DNA of 22,891 nucleotides, taken from assembly GCA_964403885.1 (NCBI GenBank), contig CAYOHY010000032.1:1-22891 (forward strand), given 5' to 3'. The position numbers were made by a program, and so were the translations under genes. Shown here one piece after another: positions 7,363 to 15,258 of the stretch. The DNA comes from CAYOHY01 sp964403885. GTDB lineage: Bacteria; Actinomycetota; Coriobacteriia; Anaerosomatales; PHET01. How positions within the stretch are numbered: position 1 is the first letter of the stretch; the number at the start of each line of letters is the position of its first letter. The notes below the pieces were generated by a model, which saw only the letters and a program-made list of their open reading frames with translations, was not told where the DNA came from and did not search any database.

Positions 7363-9561
7363 ATGACCGCTCGGCGCACCAGGCTCCGCCGCAAGCAGCG
7401 GACGCACATCGGGATCATCGCACTGCAGGTGCTCGCCGTCGTCCTCGGCGTTGTGTTGCTCCTGGGCGCCGCAGGTGCGGTCAGCGCCGCTGCCGTGGTC
7501 AACACGTGGCTCCAGGACCTACCTGACTACGACCGGCCCGGTGCCTTCGACGTGGCCGAGGCGACCCGCATCTACTCGGCCGACGGCAAGTTGCTTGCCA
7601 GGCTGTATCTCGAGAACCGCGAGGTCGTGCCCCTGTCGAAGATGTCCACCGACCTTGTGCACGCGGTGGTCTCGGTCGAGGATGAGCGATTCTACCAGCA
7701 CAACGGCGTCGATGTCATAGGACTGGGACGCGCGGTGGTGGTCAACCTCACCAAGGGTTTTGGAGAAGAAGGCGCCTCCACCATCACTCAGCAGTACATC
7801 CGCAACACCATCCTGCTGGATGAACGCACACAGATCTCACTCGCCCGCAAGGTGCGTGAAGCGTACTTGGCGATACAGCTGGAGAAGCGCTACAGCAAGG
7901 ACCAGATCCTCCAGATGTACCTGAACGCGATCTACTTTGGCGAAGGCGCCTACGGTGCCCAGGCGGCCTCACGGACCTACTTCGCCAAGCCCGCGTCTCA
8001 GCTCACCTTGGCCGAGGCAGCGTTGCTGGCCGGCCTGCCGCAGCAACCGAGCCGGCTCGACCCGTACGAGAACCCCGAAGGGGCGGTCGCGCGCCGCAAC
8101 GAGGTGCTCGGCGACATGGTCAAGAACGGCTACATCACCACCGAGCAGTACCAAGAGGCGTCATCGGAGAAGTTGCGCCTCAAGCGGGCCAAGGAGCCCA
8201 ACGACGGCATCTACTATGCCCCCTACTTCGTCGCGCACGTGAAGAAGGAACTGCAGGCCAAGTTCAGCCCCGCCGTGGTCTTCAAGGGCGGACTTGTCGT
8301 GCGCACGAGCCTCGACACGCGCATGCAGAAGTACGCCGAGCAGGCGGTCAAACAGAAGCTCAACAGCCCTGGCGATCCCGAGTGTGCACTCGTGAGCATC
8401 GACCCGCGAACCGGCTACGTGAAGGCCATGGTGGGTGGGCGCGACTACAACAAGCGCAAGTTCAACCTGGCCACCCAGGGCAAGCGCCAGCCGGGGTCGT
8501 CGTTCAAGACCTTCGTGCTGGTGACGGCGCTCAAGCAAGGGATGCCGCCGTACTACCGCATCGACTCTTCGTCTCCGGCCTACATCCAGACGAAGCCGAA
8601 GCCGTGGGTGGTCTCGAACAGCGAGGGATCAGGCCACGGCCTGATGTCGCTCGAGAGCGCGACCCGTGCCTCGGTCAACACGGTCTACGCGCGCGTGGCC
8701 TGGGAGGTGGGTGCCAAGGAGATCGCGAAGGTCGCCAAGGCGATGGGCATCACGACGCCCATCCCCAACTACCCCTCGATCGCGCTGGGCACCCGCAACG
8801 TCTCCCCGTACGAGATGGCGTCCGCGTACGGCACGCTCGCGACCGGCGGCATCCACCACGACCCCGTGGTGATCACGCAAGTCGACAACCACCTGGGCGA
8901 GACGATCTACAAGGCGAAGACCCGCGGCAAGCGGGCGATCTCGGCTGAGGTGGCACACGCTGCGACCGAGGTGCTCAAGGGCGTCATCACGGGCGGCACC
9001 GCCACCCGCGCGCAGATCGGCCGACCCGCAGCGGGCAAGACCGGCACGAGCCAAGAGCACCGCGACGTATGGTTTGTGGGCTACACCCCTCAGCTGGTCA
9101 CCGCCGTGTGGGTGGGCTACCCCACCGAGAAGACGATCCGGGTCAACGGCGCGCGCGCCTTTGGCGGCACGGTGTGCGCCCCGATATGGGCCTCGTTCAT
9201 GAAGCGTGCCCTCGCGGGCCAGCCCAAGTTGAACTTCCCGAGCGCCAAGGACCCACGCTACACGCCCAGTAAGTTCCACATCCCTGTGAGCAAGCCGCCG
9301 AGCTTCGTGGGGCTGTCGCTCGCCGGCGCCATAGACAAGATGAATGGCTACAAGTACACCGTCGAGTACGTCTACTCCACCAAGCCGAAGGGCACCGTGG
9401 TCGGCCAGACGGTGAAGAACAGCTCGATCGTGTTGCGTGTCTCCAAGGGACCCGCACCCGTCGTCCCCAAGCCCCCCAAGCCGGGCGGTGGCGGCAGTGG
9501 TGGCACCACCACGACGCCCCCGGGTGGCGGTGGCGGCACCACCTCGACGCCGACTCCCTAG
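7363..9561 (+). CDS. Class A penicillin-binding protein with PASTA-like tail
   Basis: A second bifunctional peptidoglycan glycosyltransferase/transpeptidase (732 aa). A short basic N-terminus and one long membrane helix (about 16-48) precede GT51, with VEDERFYQHNG (catalytic Glu106), STITQQ (139-144) and EKRYSKDQILQMYLN. The transpeptidase motifs are SSFK (Ser379), SVN (437-439) and KTGT (559-562). Residues about 641-697 form a PASTA-like domain (PSFVGLSLAGAIDKM, then SSIVLRVSKG). The end is a low-complexity Gly/Thr/Pro tail, probably in the wall. The ATG is preceded by GGAGAG. It is clearly a paralogue of the PBP at 2218-4827 (shared stretches such as GKRQPGSSFK) but lacks that protein's long Arg/Pro tail and PKD domain. 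It probably diverges in role rather than substrate. Confidence 0.95.
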   Translation: MTARRTRLRRKQRTHIGIIALQVLAVVLGVVLLLGAAGAVSAAAVVNTWLQDLPDYDRPGAFDVAEATRIYSADGKLLARLYLENREVVPLSKMSTDLVHAVVSVEDERFYQHNGVDVIGLGRAVVVNLTKGFGEEGASTITQQYIRNTILLDERTQISLARKVREAYLAIQLEKRYSKDQILQMYLNAIYFGEGAYGAQAASRTYFAKPASQLTLAEAALLAGLPQQPSRLDPYENPEGAVARRNEVLGDMVKNGYITTEQYQEASSEKLRLKRAKEPNDGIYYAPYFVAHVKKELQAKFSPAVVFKGGLVVRTSLDTRMQKYAEQAVKQKLNSPGDPECALVSIDPRTGYVKAMVGGRDYNKRKFNLATQGKRQPGSSFKTFVLVTALKQGMPPYYRIDSSSPAYIQTKPKPWVVSNSEGSGHGLMSLESATRASVNTVYARVAWEVGAKEIAKVAKAMGITTPIPNYPSIALGTRNVSPYEMASAYGTLATGGIHHDPVVITQVDNHLGETIYKAKTRGKRAISAEVAHAATEVLKGVITGGTATRAQIGRPAAGKTGTSQEHRDVWFVGYTPQLVTAVWVGYPTEKTIRVNGARAFGGTVCAPIWASFMKRALAGQPKLNFPSAKDPRYTPSKFHIPVSKPPSFVGLSLAGAIDKMNGYKYTVEYVYSTKPKGTVVGQTVKNSSIVLRVSKGPAPVVPKPPKPGGGGSGGTTTTPPGGGGGTTSTPTP

Positions 9562-9583
9562 GCACCCGATTCGATACCATGCG

Positions 9584-9616
9584 AAGGGCCCGCTCCTCTC
9601 ACGAGGGCGGGCCCTT
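9584..9616. terminator. Symmetrical hairpin between convergent genes
   Basis: AAGGGCCCGC (9584-9593) pairs with GCGGGCCCTT (9607-9616) across a 13-nt loop. It sits midway between the stop of the second PBP (9561) and the stop of the NIF3-family gene (9638), so it can serve both. Neither side has a strong U-run (plus: GTCATTG; minus: CGCATGG), so termination may be partial or may need other factors. Confidence 0.65.
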
Positions 9617-9637
9617 GTCATTGACTTGTGAGCGCGG

Positions 9638-10594
9638 CTAGGAGCGCTTCACACGCACCATTCCGCTGGTGCACACGATCTCGATGGGGCCGAGCTTCTC
9701 GATCTCGTCGAGGATGAGGTTCATGCCGAGCACGTCGCTCGAGATGTGCCCCGCGATGATCAGATTGAGCTTGAGCTCCTCGGCGTGCTTCTTGTGCTCG
9801 TCCGAGTAGTGCATCCCGACCAAGGTCCCGACACCGGCGGCGGAGAGACGGTCGAGCGCCTCCTTGGGCCCTTCGGTCCCGCCGGTCATGTCGACGACGA
9901 TGCGACCGGCGCGCGAGGAGCCCGAGCCGCTGATGATGACCGGTCCGTACCCCTTCTTGGCAGCGTCCGCGTACTCGGGGATCTCCCGGAGCGCCTTGAC
10001 CACGTCATCGAGCGTGCGAGGCGCGCGCTCGTCGAGGAAGCGCTGCACGAAGGTGTTCACCGAGTTGTCGGCCGGCGTGTGGCACGACAGCGAGGCGAAC
10101 CCGAGCAGCTCAGCGGCCTGGATCGCGCGGTAGTGGTTCACCGGCATGATGCGACGGCGGACCTCCTCGGCGCGCGTGCCGATGAGGCTGTCGGCGGCCG
10201 CGATCGACACGCCCTGGGCGGCCCACAGGTCGGCTTGCATGTACATGACCTCGTGCAGGTTGGCGTAGCCCGGGCCCTCGGGGTGGTGCGCGAAGATGAG
10301 ATCGATGGGCGCGCCCTTCTCACGGAGTCGATCCGCGAGCACGACCTCGGCGGTCTCCATGTCCACGCCGACGAGCAGGCCGCGGATCTCGGTGTCGGGG
10401 TCGCCGGCGCAGATGCGGGTGTCGGCGTAAGGGTTGACGAGCTTCTCGGTGTCGAAGAACTCGCGGTCGCTCTGATCGAGCTTGTCGTAGGTCGACTTGG
10501 CGTCGGCCAGGACACGGTCGATCTCCGCGCGATCACGCGCGTCGGCGGCGATGCCGGTGGCGACGCACACGTCGTAGATCTGCTTGAGCTTCAT
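9638..10594 (-). CDS. NIF3-family metal-binding protein
   Basis: A probable soluble NIF3/YbgI-type protein (318 aa). The family forms ring-shaped oligomers with a dinuclear metal site. It is often labelled 'GTP cyclohydrolase I type 2', but the true activity is unsettled. Seen here: LIFAHHPEG with paired His103-His104, a matching C-terminal GMHYSDEHKKH segment, and AGHISSD (His283) that can complete the metal site. The usual long mid-domain insertion of some homologues is not evident. The start is the ATG at 10594 behind GAGGAGG, although the frame is open upstream to 10756; that extension is Arg/Ser-rich and does not look like protein. The gene is single, facing the second PBP and divergent from the DUF5658-type gene. 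Confidence 0.85.
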   Translation of the reverse strand: MKLKQIYDVCVATGIAADARDRAEIDRVLADAKSTYDKLDQSDREFFDTEKLVNPYADTRICAGDPDTEIRGLLVGVDMETAEVVLADRLREKGAPIDLIFAHHPEGPGYANLHEVMYMQADLWAAQGVSIAAADSLIGTRAEEVRRRIMPVNHYRAIQAAELLGFASLSCHTPADNSVNTFVQRFLDERAPRTLDDVVKALREIPEYADAAKKGYGPVIISGSGSSRAGRIVVDMTGGTEGPKEALDRLSAAGVGTLVGMHYSDEHKKHAEELKLNLIIAGHISSDVLGMNLILDEIEKLGPIEIVCTSGMVRVKRS

Positions 10595-10959
10595 GGGGCC
10601 TCCTCTTTGGCTGCAATCCGGGCACGACTGCGAGCGGCGTACAGAGCCCTCACCGCGCGACCCGAACAGGTATCCGACGAACAGTTGTCGTGCCGCGAAC
10701 CTCCGCTTTGGGGTCCGCGATCGCCCCTTCCCCCCGGAAGCGACGCTCGCCAGCATACACCTCTATGCAGCGGGAGCCGAGCGCTATTCCCTCGCACGAC
10801 GTGTTGGGTGCGAGAGGCCTCCTAGATGTGAGGCATGGGCCCCACTGCTGATACATTCCTGCAGACGGGTGACGCACCCGCTCAAACCGGGGGTCGAACT
10901 CGGCGGCATCTACGTCCATCATGGAGACGTATCCCATGACCACGCGATCAGGAGACCCG
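10595..10959. other. 365-bp divergent intergenic region, no gene seen
   Basis: This lies between two divergent genes and should hold both promoters, but no hexamer pair with good spacing could be picked. Two simple hairpins are visible: CTCGCAC/GTGCGAG (10791-10814, 10-nt loop) and CGGGTG/CACCCG (10866-10880, 3-nt loop). Open frames here on both strands have Arg/Ser/Pro-rich, unprotein-like products. No tRNA or recognised riboswitch was found. Confidence 0.6.
10599..10605 (-). promoter_or_regulatory. RBS of the NIF3-family gene
   Basis: GAGGAGG on the minus strand, with only 4 nt before the ATG at 10594. The spacing is short, but this is the only strong Shine-Dalgarno sequence, and it excludes the 54-codon upstream extension. 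Confidence 0.75.
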
Positions 10960-11400
10960 ATGTCTGACTGGGACGGTATCGAGCGACGCAGCGGCGACGA
11001 GCGCCGCCGCAAGCGGGTGTACCGTTTCATCGACCGACGCAGCGGCTTCGACCGCAGGCGACGCTACCTGATCACAGGCACGATGCGCGACCACCCCTGG
11101 ATGCTCGTCATCGTGCTCGTTGCCCTCAACCTCATGTCGCTGCTCGATGGCATGCTGACCGCGGTCGAGCTGGCGACCGGCATCGCATCCGAAGGCAACC
11201 CGATACTGCAGGGGTTGATCGCTCAGCACCCGCTCGCCGCGGTCGCGTTCAAGATCGGCGTAGTCGTGTTCGTGTCGATAGGGATATGGCGTGGCCGGCA
11301 CCTTCGGGTGATGCTGGCGCTCGCGCTCATAGCGGCAGCGGCCTACGCCGCGGTGCTGGCGTACCACTTCGGCTCGCTGCGCGGCTTCGGCCTCATCTGA
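10960..11400 (+). CDS. DUF5658-type small membrane protein with Arg-rich head
   Basis: A 146-aa protein of unknown function. Residues 1-36 are very basic and contain two related blocks, ERRSGDERRR and DRRSGFDRRRR, which should stay in the cytoplasm. Three membrane helices follow (about 45-70, 88-108 and 112-135). The segment NLMSLLDGMLTAVELATG followed by EGNP and a Lys-containing second helix matches the pattern I associate with DUF5658 (N..D..T....G..E.NP...K). The start is taken as the ATG after AGGAGACCCG. Two earlier in-frame ATGs (10921, 10936) are possible, and the second has a GGAG 9 nt upstream. The 3' end overlaps the convergent gene at 11393 by 8 bp. Confidence 0.75.
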   Translation: MSDWDGIERRSGDERRRKRVYRFIDRRSGFDRRRRYLITGTMRDHPWMLVIVLVALNLMSLLDGMLTAVELATGIASEGNPILQGLIAQHPLAAVAFKIGVVVFVSIGIWRGRHLRVMLALALIAAAAYAAVLAYHFGSLRGFGLI

Positions 11401-11947
11401 GACCCCCGCGTCGCCCACCGTCAGTCTCGATCTGCGTCAGCGCGCCTTGAAGCTGGGTGACCGCGTAGTCGGCCAGTACCTGCGGGACCTTGTTCTCCGC
11501 GTTGTCGATCGTGCCATCGGCGCGTACGAACGGGGCGATCGGCGAACCCTCGCGAGCCGCTAGCCCCGCGAGCTCCTCGAAGTCGGAGATCCGGGGGGTC
11601 ACATCACCGCTGTCGTACTCGTCCCACAGGTCCAGCGCCGCGCGTAGGGCGTCACGGGCCGCGACGAGGTGATCAGTCACGGACGGCGTCCGGCGCGCAG
11701 AGTTCGAGTACAGGTAGAGACCGACCAGCTCTTCCGCGTCGACGTTCGCGCGCCGAGCCTCGCTGAAGGACTGCGCGGCTCTGGCCTGCGTCGCGGCACC
11801 GAGGGCGTCACGCACGGTCTGCTCGGCGAACACCGCATCGAGACGAGGTGTCGCCCACATGGCGTAGAGCGCGGAAGCTGCCACGACGAAGAGTGCCGCC
11901 AGGAGCGCGGCCACCCACACCTGCCGCAGACGCGAGTCGCTGCGCAT
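11393..11947 (-). CDS. Single-pass membrane protein of unknown function, last gene of arg operon cassette
   Basis: Product not recognised (184 aa). It has a short basic N-terminus, one membrane helix at about 9-30, and then an outward-facing, mostly helical Ala/Glu/Arg-rich domain (for example QSFSEARRANVDAEELVGLY and LVAARDALRAALDLWDEY). It has no cysteine and no catalytic motif I know. Its ATG overlaps the stop codon of the glycosyltransferase gene (TGATG), so the two are probably translationally coupled. A much longer frame extends upstream to 12541, but it runs antiparallel in register through the glycosyltransferase gene and is not real. It is probably an accessory partner of that enzyme; this is inferred from position only. 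The 3' end overlaps the DUF5658-type gene by 8 bp, leaving no room for a usual terminator. Confidence 0.75.
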   Translation of the reverse strand: MRSDSRLRQVWVAALLAALFVVAASALYAMWATPRLDAVFAEQTVRDALGAATQARAAQSFSEARRANVDAEELVGLYLYSNSARRTPSVTDHLVAARDALRAALDLWDEYDSGDVTPRISDFEELAGLAAREGSPIAPFVRADGTIDNAENKVPQVLADYAVTQLQGALTQIETDGGRRGGLR

Positions 11948-13188
11948 CACAGTCCCCCGAGGAACGGATACAGGGCCTTGGAGAACGGAAGCGACATCGC
12001 CAACGGGAACAGGTACAGGCTCCACACGACGGCCACTCCGAGAGCCCACCACTTCCAACGACCCGGGAGCCGGCCGACCGCGTAGGTGCTCGCCAACAGT
12101 CCGAAGGGAACCACGACGATGGCCGAGTACAGGTAGATGGGACGCGGGGATACCACGAAGAAGCCGAACAGGAGCAGGAACGAACCCGCAAGGGCCGCAA
12201 GACCCACATCCCTGCGGCGAATCGATGCCCATGCGCCAAAGATGCTCAGTGGCACAAACGCGAACCACAGGACCGGATCGCTCGTCATGACCGTCTCGGC
12301 ACCCCCCGCCGGGAGCCCGAGCGGCATCGCGGCATCGACGAAGACGCTCATCCATCGCGACGGCCCGGCGAGTGCATCCAGCTGTGCGAAGCCGAACGCA
12401 GCACCTTGCACGCGCACAGCGTCGATCTGAAGCTGCACCCAGTCGGCGATCGTGAAGCCGCGCGCGAACCACTGCAGATAGGCGAACAGGTAGATCGTGG
12501 ACGGGAGTGCGACGACGTAGCCGACGAGCCGTGCGAACCACGGCAGTCCCCTGCTACGGCCACGCCAGGCCAGTATGAGCAACATCAACGTCGCCGGCAG
12601 CCCGCAGTACCAGCGCAACGAGAACGCGAGGGCACATGCGAGGCCGAAGCCGAGAAGGTCGCGGTCGCGCCCCTCCTCGACCACACGGAGGAAGAACCAC
12701 GTGGCGAGGAGCATGAAGAACACCGCAGGGATGTCTTCCGAGGTCGTGCGGCCCATCACGGCGCTCAAGGGGTCGAGCGCGAACAGCACCGTGGCCGCGA
12801 TCGCGTGGAAGGGACGCCCGAACGCGCGGCGGCCGACGAGGAAGATCAGCACCGCGGACCCGGCGCTTGTGGCGATGGCCCTCATGCGCCAGACGAGCAC
12901 CTCCTGGCCGAACAGCTGCGTGAGCGGCTGCAGCAGCAGATGCTTGAGCGGCTGAGTCCACCAGTTGTCGGGCCCCAACAGGCCGTGCAGGGAGTACAGC
13001 GTGGCCGTGGGCACGTTGTAGAGCGTGTCGTCCACGTAGGGCCACGTGAACTCGAAGCGCCAGAGCCTGAGCAGGAACGCGGCGCAGAATATCGCAGCTG
13101 GAACCCACCACGCCAACTCGAAGCGCGGCGGGACTGCGGCTATGCCCGTGGTCTGCGCGCGGCGGGCAGGCGCGGAGTCGTATCTCAT
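11947..13188 (-). CDS. GT39/PMT-like multi-pass membrane glycosyltransferase
   Basis: A 413-aa integral membrane protein with roughly ten hydrophobic helices. The pattern resembles GT-C enzymes of the protein O-mannosyltransferase/ArnT group, which move a sugar from a polyprenyl-phosphate donor to a target outside the membrane. After the first helix comes FTWPYVDDTLY, with an acidic pair where PMTs keep their catalytic acidic residues. Further on is FALDPLSAVMGRTTSEDIPAV, close to the conserved 'D-P...R...D-I' stretch, and the C-terminus has an aromatic Tyr/Phe-Pro segment (SLYLFPLAMSLPFSK), as PMT C-termini do. Sugar and acceptor cannot be told from sequence. The ATG overlaps the preceding stop by 4 bp (ATGA) and the next gene by 1 bp. 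No other glycan genes are nearby. Confidence 0.8.
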   Translation of the reverse strand: MRYDSAPARRAQTTGIAAVPPRFELAWWVPAAIFCAAFLLRLWRFEFTWPYVDDTLYNVPTATLYSLHGLLGPDNWWTQPLKHLLLQPLTQLFGQEVLVWRMRAIATSAGSAVLIFLVGRRAFGRPFHAIAATVLFALDPLSAVMGRTTSEDIPAVFFMLLATWFFLRVVEEGRDRDLLGFGLACALAFSLRWYCGLPATLMLLILAWRGRSRGLPWFARLVGYVVALPSTIYLFAYLQWFARGFTIADWVQLQIDAVRVQGAAFGFAQLDALAGPSRWMSVFVDAAMPLGLPAGGAETVMTSDPVLWFAFVPLSIFGAWASIRRRDVGLAALAGSFLLLFGFFVVSPRPIYLYSAIVVVPFGLLASTYAVGRLPGRWKWWALGVAVVWSLYLFPLAMSLPFSKALYPFLGGL

Positions 13189-13832
13189 CGGTTGCCGTGC
13201 TTCTCGATGACCGTGGCGCGTGCATCCAGGCGGTCGAGGATGGCCTTGGTGCGCTTCTCGCCGATGCGGTCGAGGGTGACACCGTCGGCGTAGACGATGA
13301 CCGGTCCTGTGGGTAGCGGGACGGAAGACTCGGGACCAATCGTGATGGGCAGCCCGTAGAGGCGCCGGCGAAGCACGCCGCCGTCACGCATCGTCGCGAA
13401 GTCACCCTCGAGACCAGGCCGCCACTGCTCCCAACGGTCGTCCGGCACGACGAAGTACACCTCGCGCGCGATGCCGCGGATCATGAGCGTGGAGACAAGA
13501 TCGTACTCGCGGACCCGTGGCGCCCGCTCCGGGTGGCCGAGCGACGCGAGCTCCTCATACAGGAACGTCTCCGGTGCGATCTGGGGACGGTCGACGACGG
13601 CCACGAGGACCTGGCCACGGGCGCCCGACTGCGCGAACGCATCATAGGCGGCCTGCGCATCGCTCACCTGCGCCCGCACAGCGGACGTGGGCCCGACACG
13701 ACCAAGGGAACCCGCAACCGAGAGGACTATCACGACGACGAGGAGCGCGGCCCCCGTCTCCAAGAGCGGAAGCAGCGAACGCACCACCCGTCGCCCCGAT
13801 GGTCTTTCCTCTTCAGCCTCCTCGGCGTCCAT
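13185..13832 (-). CDS. Single-pass membrane protein of unknown function, first gene of the cassette
   Basis: Product not recognised (215 aa). An acidic N-terminus (MDAEEAEEERPSGRR) is followed by one membrane helix at about 26-44 and an outward-facing domain of about 165 residues. That domain begins as a helix and continues with beta-strand-like segments (QVLVAVVDRP, REVYFVVPDDRW, GPVIVYADGV). It starts 10 bp after the argH stop codon with AGGGGA upstream of its ATG, and overlaps the glycosyltransferase start by 4 bp. This tight packing on both sides suggests it is co-transcribed with the arginine genes and made together with the glycosyltransferase. It could be a substrate-binding or assembly partner; this is inference. 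Confidence 0.75.
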   Translation of the reverse strand: MDAEEAEEERPSGRRVVRSLLPLLETGAALLVVVIVLSVAGSLGRVGPTSAVRAQVSDAQAAYDAFAQSGARGQVLVAVVDRPQIAPETFLYEELASLGHPERAPRVREYDLVSTLMIRGIAREVYFVVPDDRWEQWRPGLEGDFATMRDGGVLRRRLYGLPITIGPESSVPLPTGPVIVYADGVTLDRIGEKRTKAILDRLDARATVIEKHGNR

Positions 13833-13842
13833 GAGGCGTCCC

Positions 13843-15258
13843 CTACTCTCCGGCGGACTCCAGCCACGCCGTGTCGGCCATCACCGTGTCGCGCTGCTCT
13901 TCGATCTGCTCCCGAACCACGTCGTGGCCGGTGCCGCCCGCCGTGATTCGTCGCGCGACCACCTTGTCGACGTCGACCGCATCAAGCACATCGGCCTCGA
14001 AACGCTTGTCGTGCTTCGCGTACTCCTCGGCGGTCAGGGACTGCAGGGTACGGCCGTCGCGCTCGCAGGCCAGCACGAGCCTGCCCACGACCTCGTGGGC
14101 GTCGCGGAACGGCACGCCCTTGACCACGAGGTAGTCGGCGAGGTCTGTGGCGGCCATGAAGCCACCCATGGCGCCGGCGCGCATACGCTCCGCGTTCACG
14201 CGCATGGTGTCGAGCATGCCCGAGACGGCGCGCAGTGAGTCCGCCAGCGTGTCGACGGCGTCGAAGGCGCCTTCCTTGTCCTCCTGCATGTCCTTGTTGT
14301 AGGCGAGCGGCAGACCCTTGAGGGTCACGAGCAGCGCGGTCAGGTCGCCCACGACGCGTCCCGTCTTGCCGCGCACGAGCTCGGCGAAGTCCGGGTTCTT
14401 CTTCTGCGGCATGATGCTCGAGCCGGTGGAGAACTCGTCGTCCATCGTGACGAACCCGAACTCCTCGGAAGACCACATGATGAGCTCTTCACACAGGCGC
14501 GAGAGGTGCATCTGGCAGACCGCGCAGGCATAGGTCAGGTCGAGGAGGAAGTCGCGGTCGGACACGGCGTCAAGGGAGTTGGCACTCACCTCGGCGAACC
14601 CGAGCCGGTGCGCCACGTAGTCGCGGTCGAGCGGATAGGTGGTGCCGGCGAGCGCGGCACTTCCGAGGGGAAGCACGTCGGCGGCGTCGTAGGCCGCCCG
14701 CAGACGCGTGAAGTCCCGCGTGAGCATCCAGGCATACGCAAGGACGTGGTGGCTGAACAGCACCGGCTGCGCCTTCTGCAGGTGGGTGTAGCCGGGCATG
14801 ACGACGCCGAAGTTCTCCTCGGCGAGCTTGACGAGCGAACGGCGCACGCACAGGTTGCGATACGCGAGATCCGTGATGCGGTTCTTCACGTAGAGACGCG
14901 TGTCGGTGGCCACCTGGTCGTTGCGGCTGCGCCCGGTGTGAAGGCGCGCACCCGCGGGCCCGATGCGCTCGGTGAGGACGCGCTCGATGGCCATGTGGAC
15001 GTCCTCGTCGGCGATGCGCCACTCGAAGTCGCCGGCCTTGATCTCGCGGTAGATGGCCGACAAACCCGTCTCGATCGCGTCCGCGTCGGCCTCGGAGATC
15101 ACGCCCTGTGTGGCGAGCATGCGCGCGTGTGCGATGGAGCCGCGGATGTCCTCGGCCCACATGCGCTGATCGACGGGCAGCGATGCCCCGAACTCCGTCA
15201 GGAACTTGCCGGGCGACTTCTCGAAGCGTCCACCCCAGGGGGTCTTGGCGTCAGTCAT
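13843..15258 (-). CDS. argH: Argininosuccinate lyase
   Basis: The last step of arginine synthesis: splits argininosuccinate into arginine and fumarate. The 471-aa cytoplasmic protein belongs to the fumarase/aspartase superfamily and is a homotetramer in known members. Conserved stretches are HTGRSRND (107-114), GYTHLQKAQP (the catalytic His region near 159) and the family signature GSSIMPQKKNP (279-289) holding the mobile catalytic Ser. The start is the ATG behind GAGGAAG; the frame's upstream extension to 15309 overlaps the preceding small ORF and is not used. The start overlaps the stop of the TatA-like ORF by 8 bp. It is followed after 10 bp by the membrane cassette. Confidence 0.98.
   Translation of the reverse strand: MTDAKTPWGGRFEKSPGKFLTEFGASLPVDQRMWAEDIRGSIAHARMLATQGVISEADADAIETGLSAIYREIKAGDFEWRIADEDVHMAIERVLTERIGPAGARLHTGRSRNDQVATDTRLYVKNRITDLAYRNLCVRRSLVKLAEENFGVVMPGYTHLQKAQPVLFSHHVLAYAWMLTRDFTRLRAAYDAADVLPLGSAALAGTTYPLDRDYVAHRLGFAEVSANSLDAVSDRDFLLDLTYACAVCQMHLSRLCEELIMWSSEEFGFVTMDDEFSTGSSIMPQKKNPDFAELVRGKTGRVVGDLTALLVTLKGLPLAYNKDMQEDKEGAFDAVDTLADSLRAVSGMLDTMRVNAERMRAGAMGGFMAATDLADYLVVKGVPFRDAHEVVGRLVLACERDGRTLQSLTAEEYAKHDKRFEADVLDAVDVDKVVARRITAGGTGHDVVREQIEEQRDTVMADTAWLESAGE

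Noticed and set aside
10861..10925. Stretch resembling parts of a cyclic-di-GMP riboswitch (GACGCA, CAAACC) or a tRNA T-arm
   Set aside because: The conserved helices and tetraloop of the riboswitch are missing, and there is no acceptor stem or anticodon arm for a tRNA.
11948..12541. Upstream extension of the last cassette gene to 382 residues
   Set aside because: The extension lies in another frame of the glycosyltransferase gene. The true start is the ATG overlapping its stop codon.
11848..13293. A 481-codon plus-strand open frame opposite the glycosyltransferase genes
   Set aside because: High-GC antisense shadow: its product is Arg/Glu/His-rich with no domain, while the minus-strand frames have membrane helices, ribosome sites and 1- to 4-bp gene overlaps.
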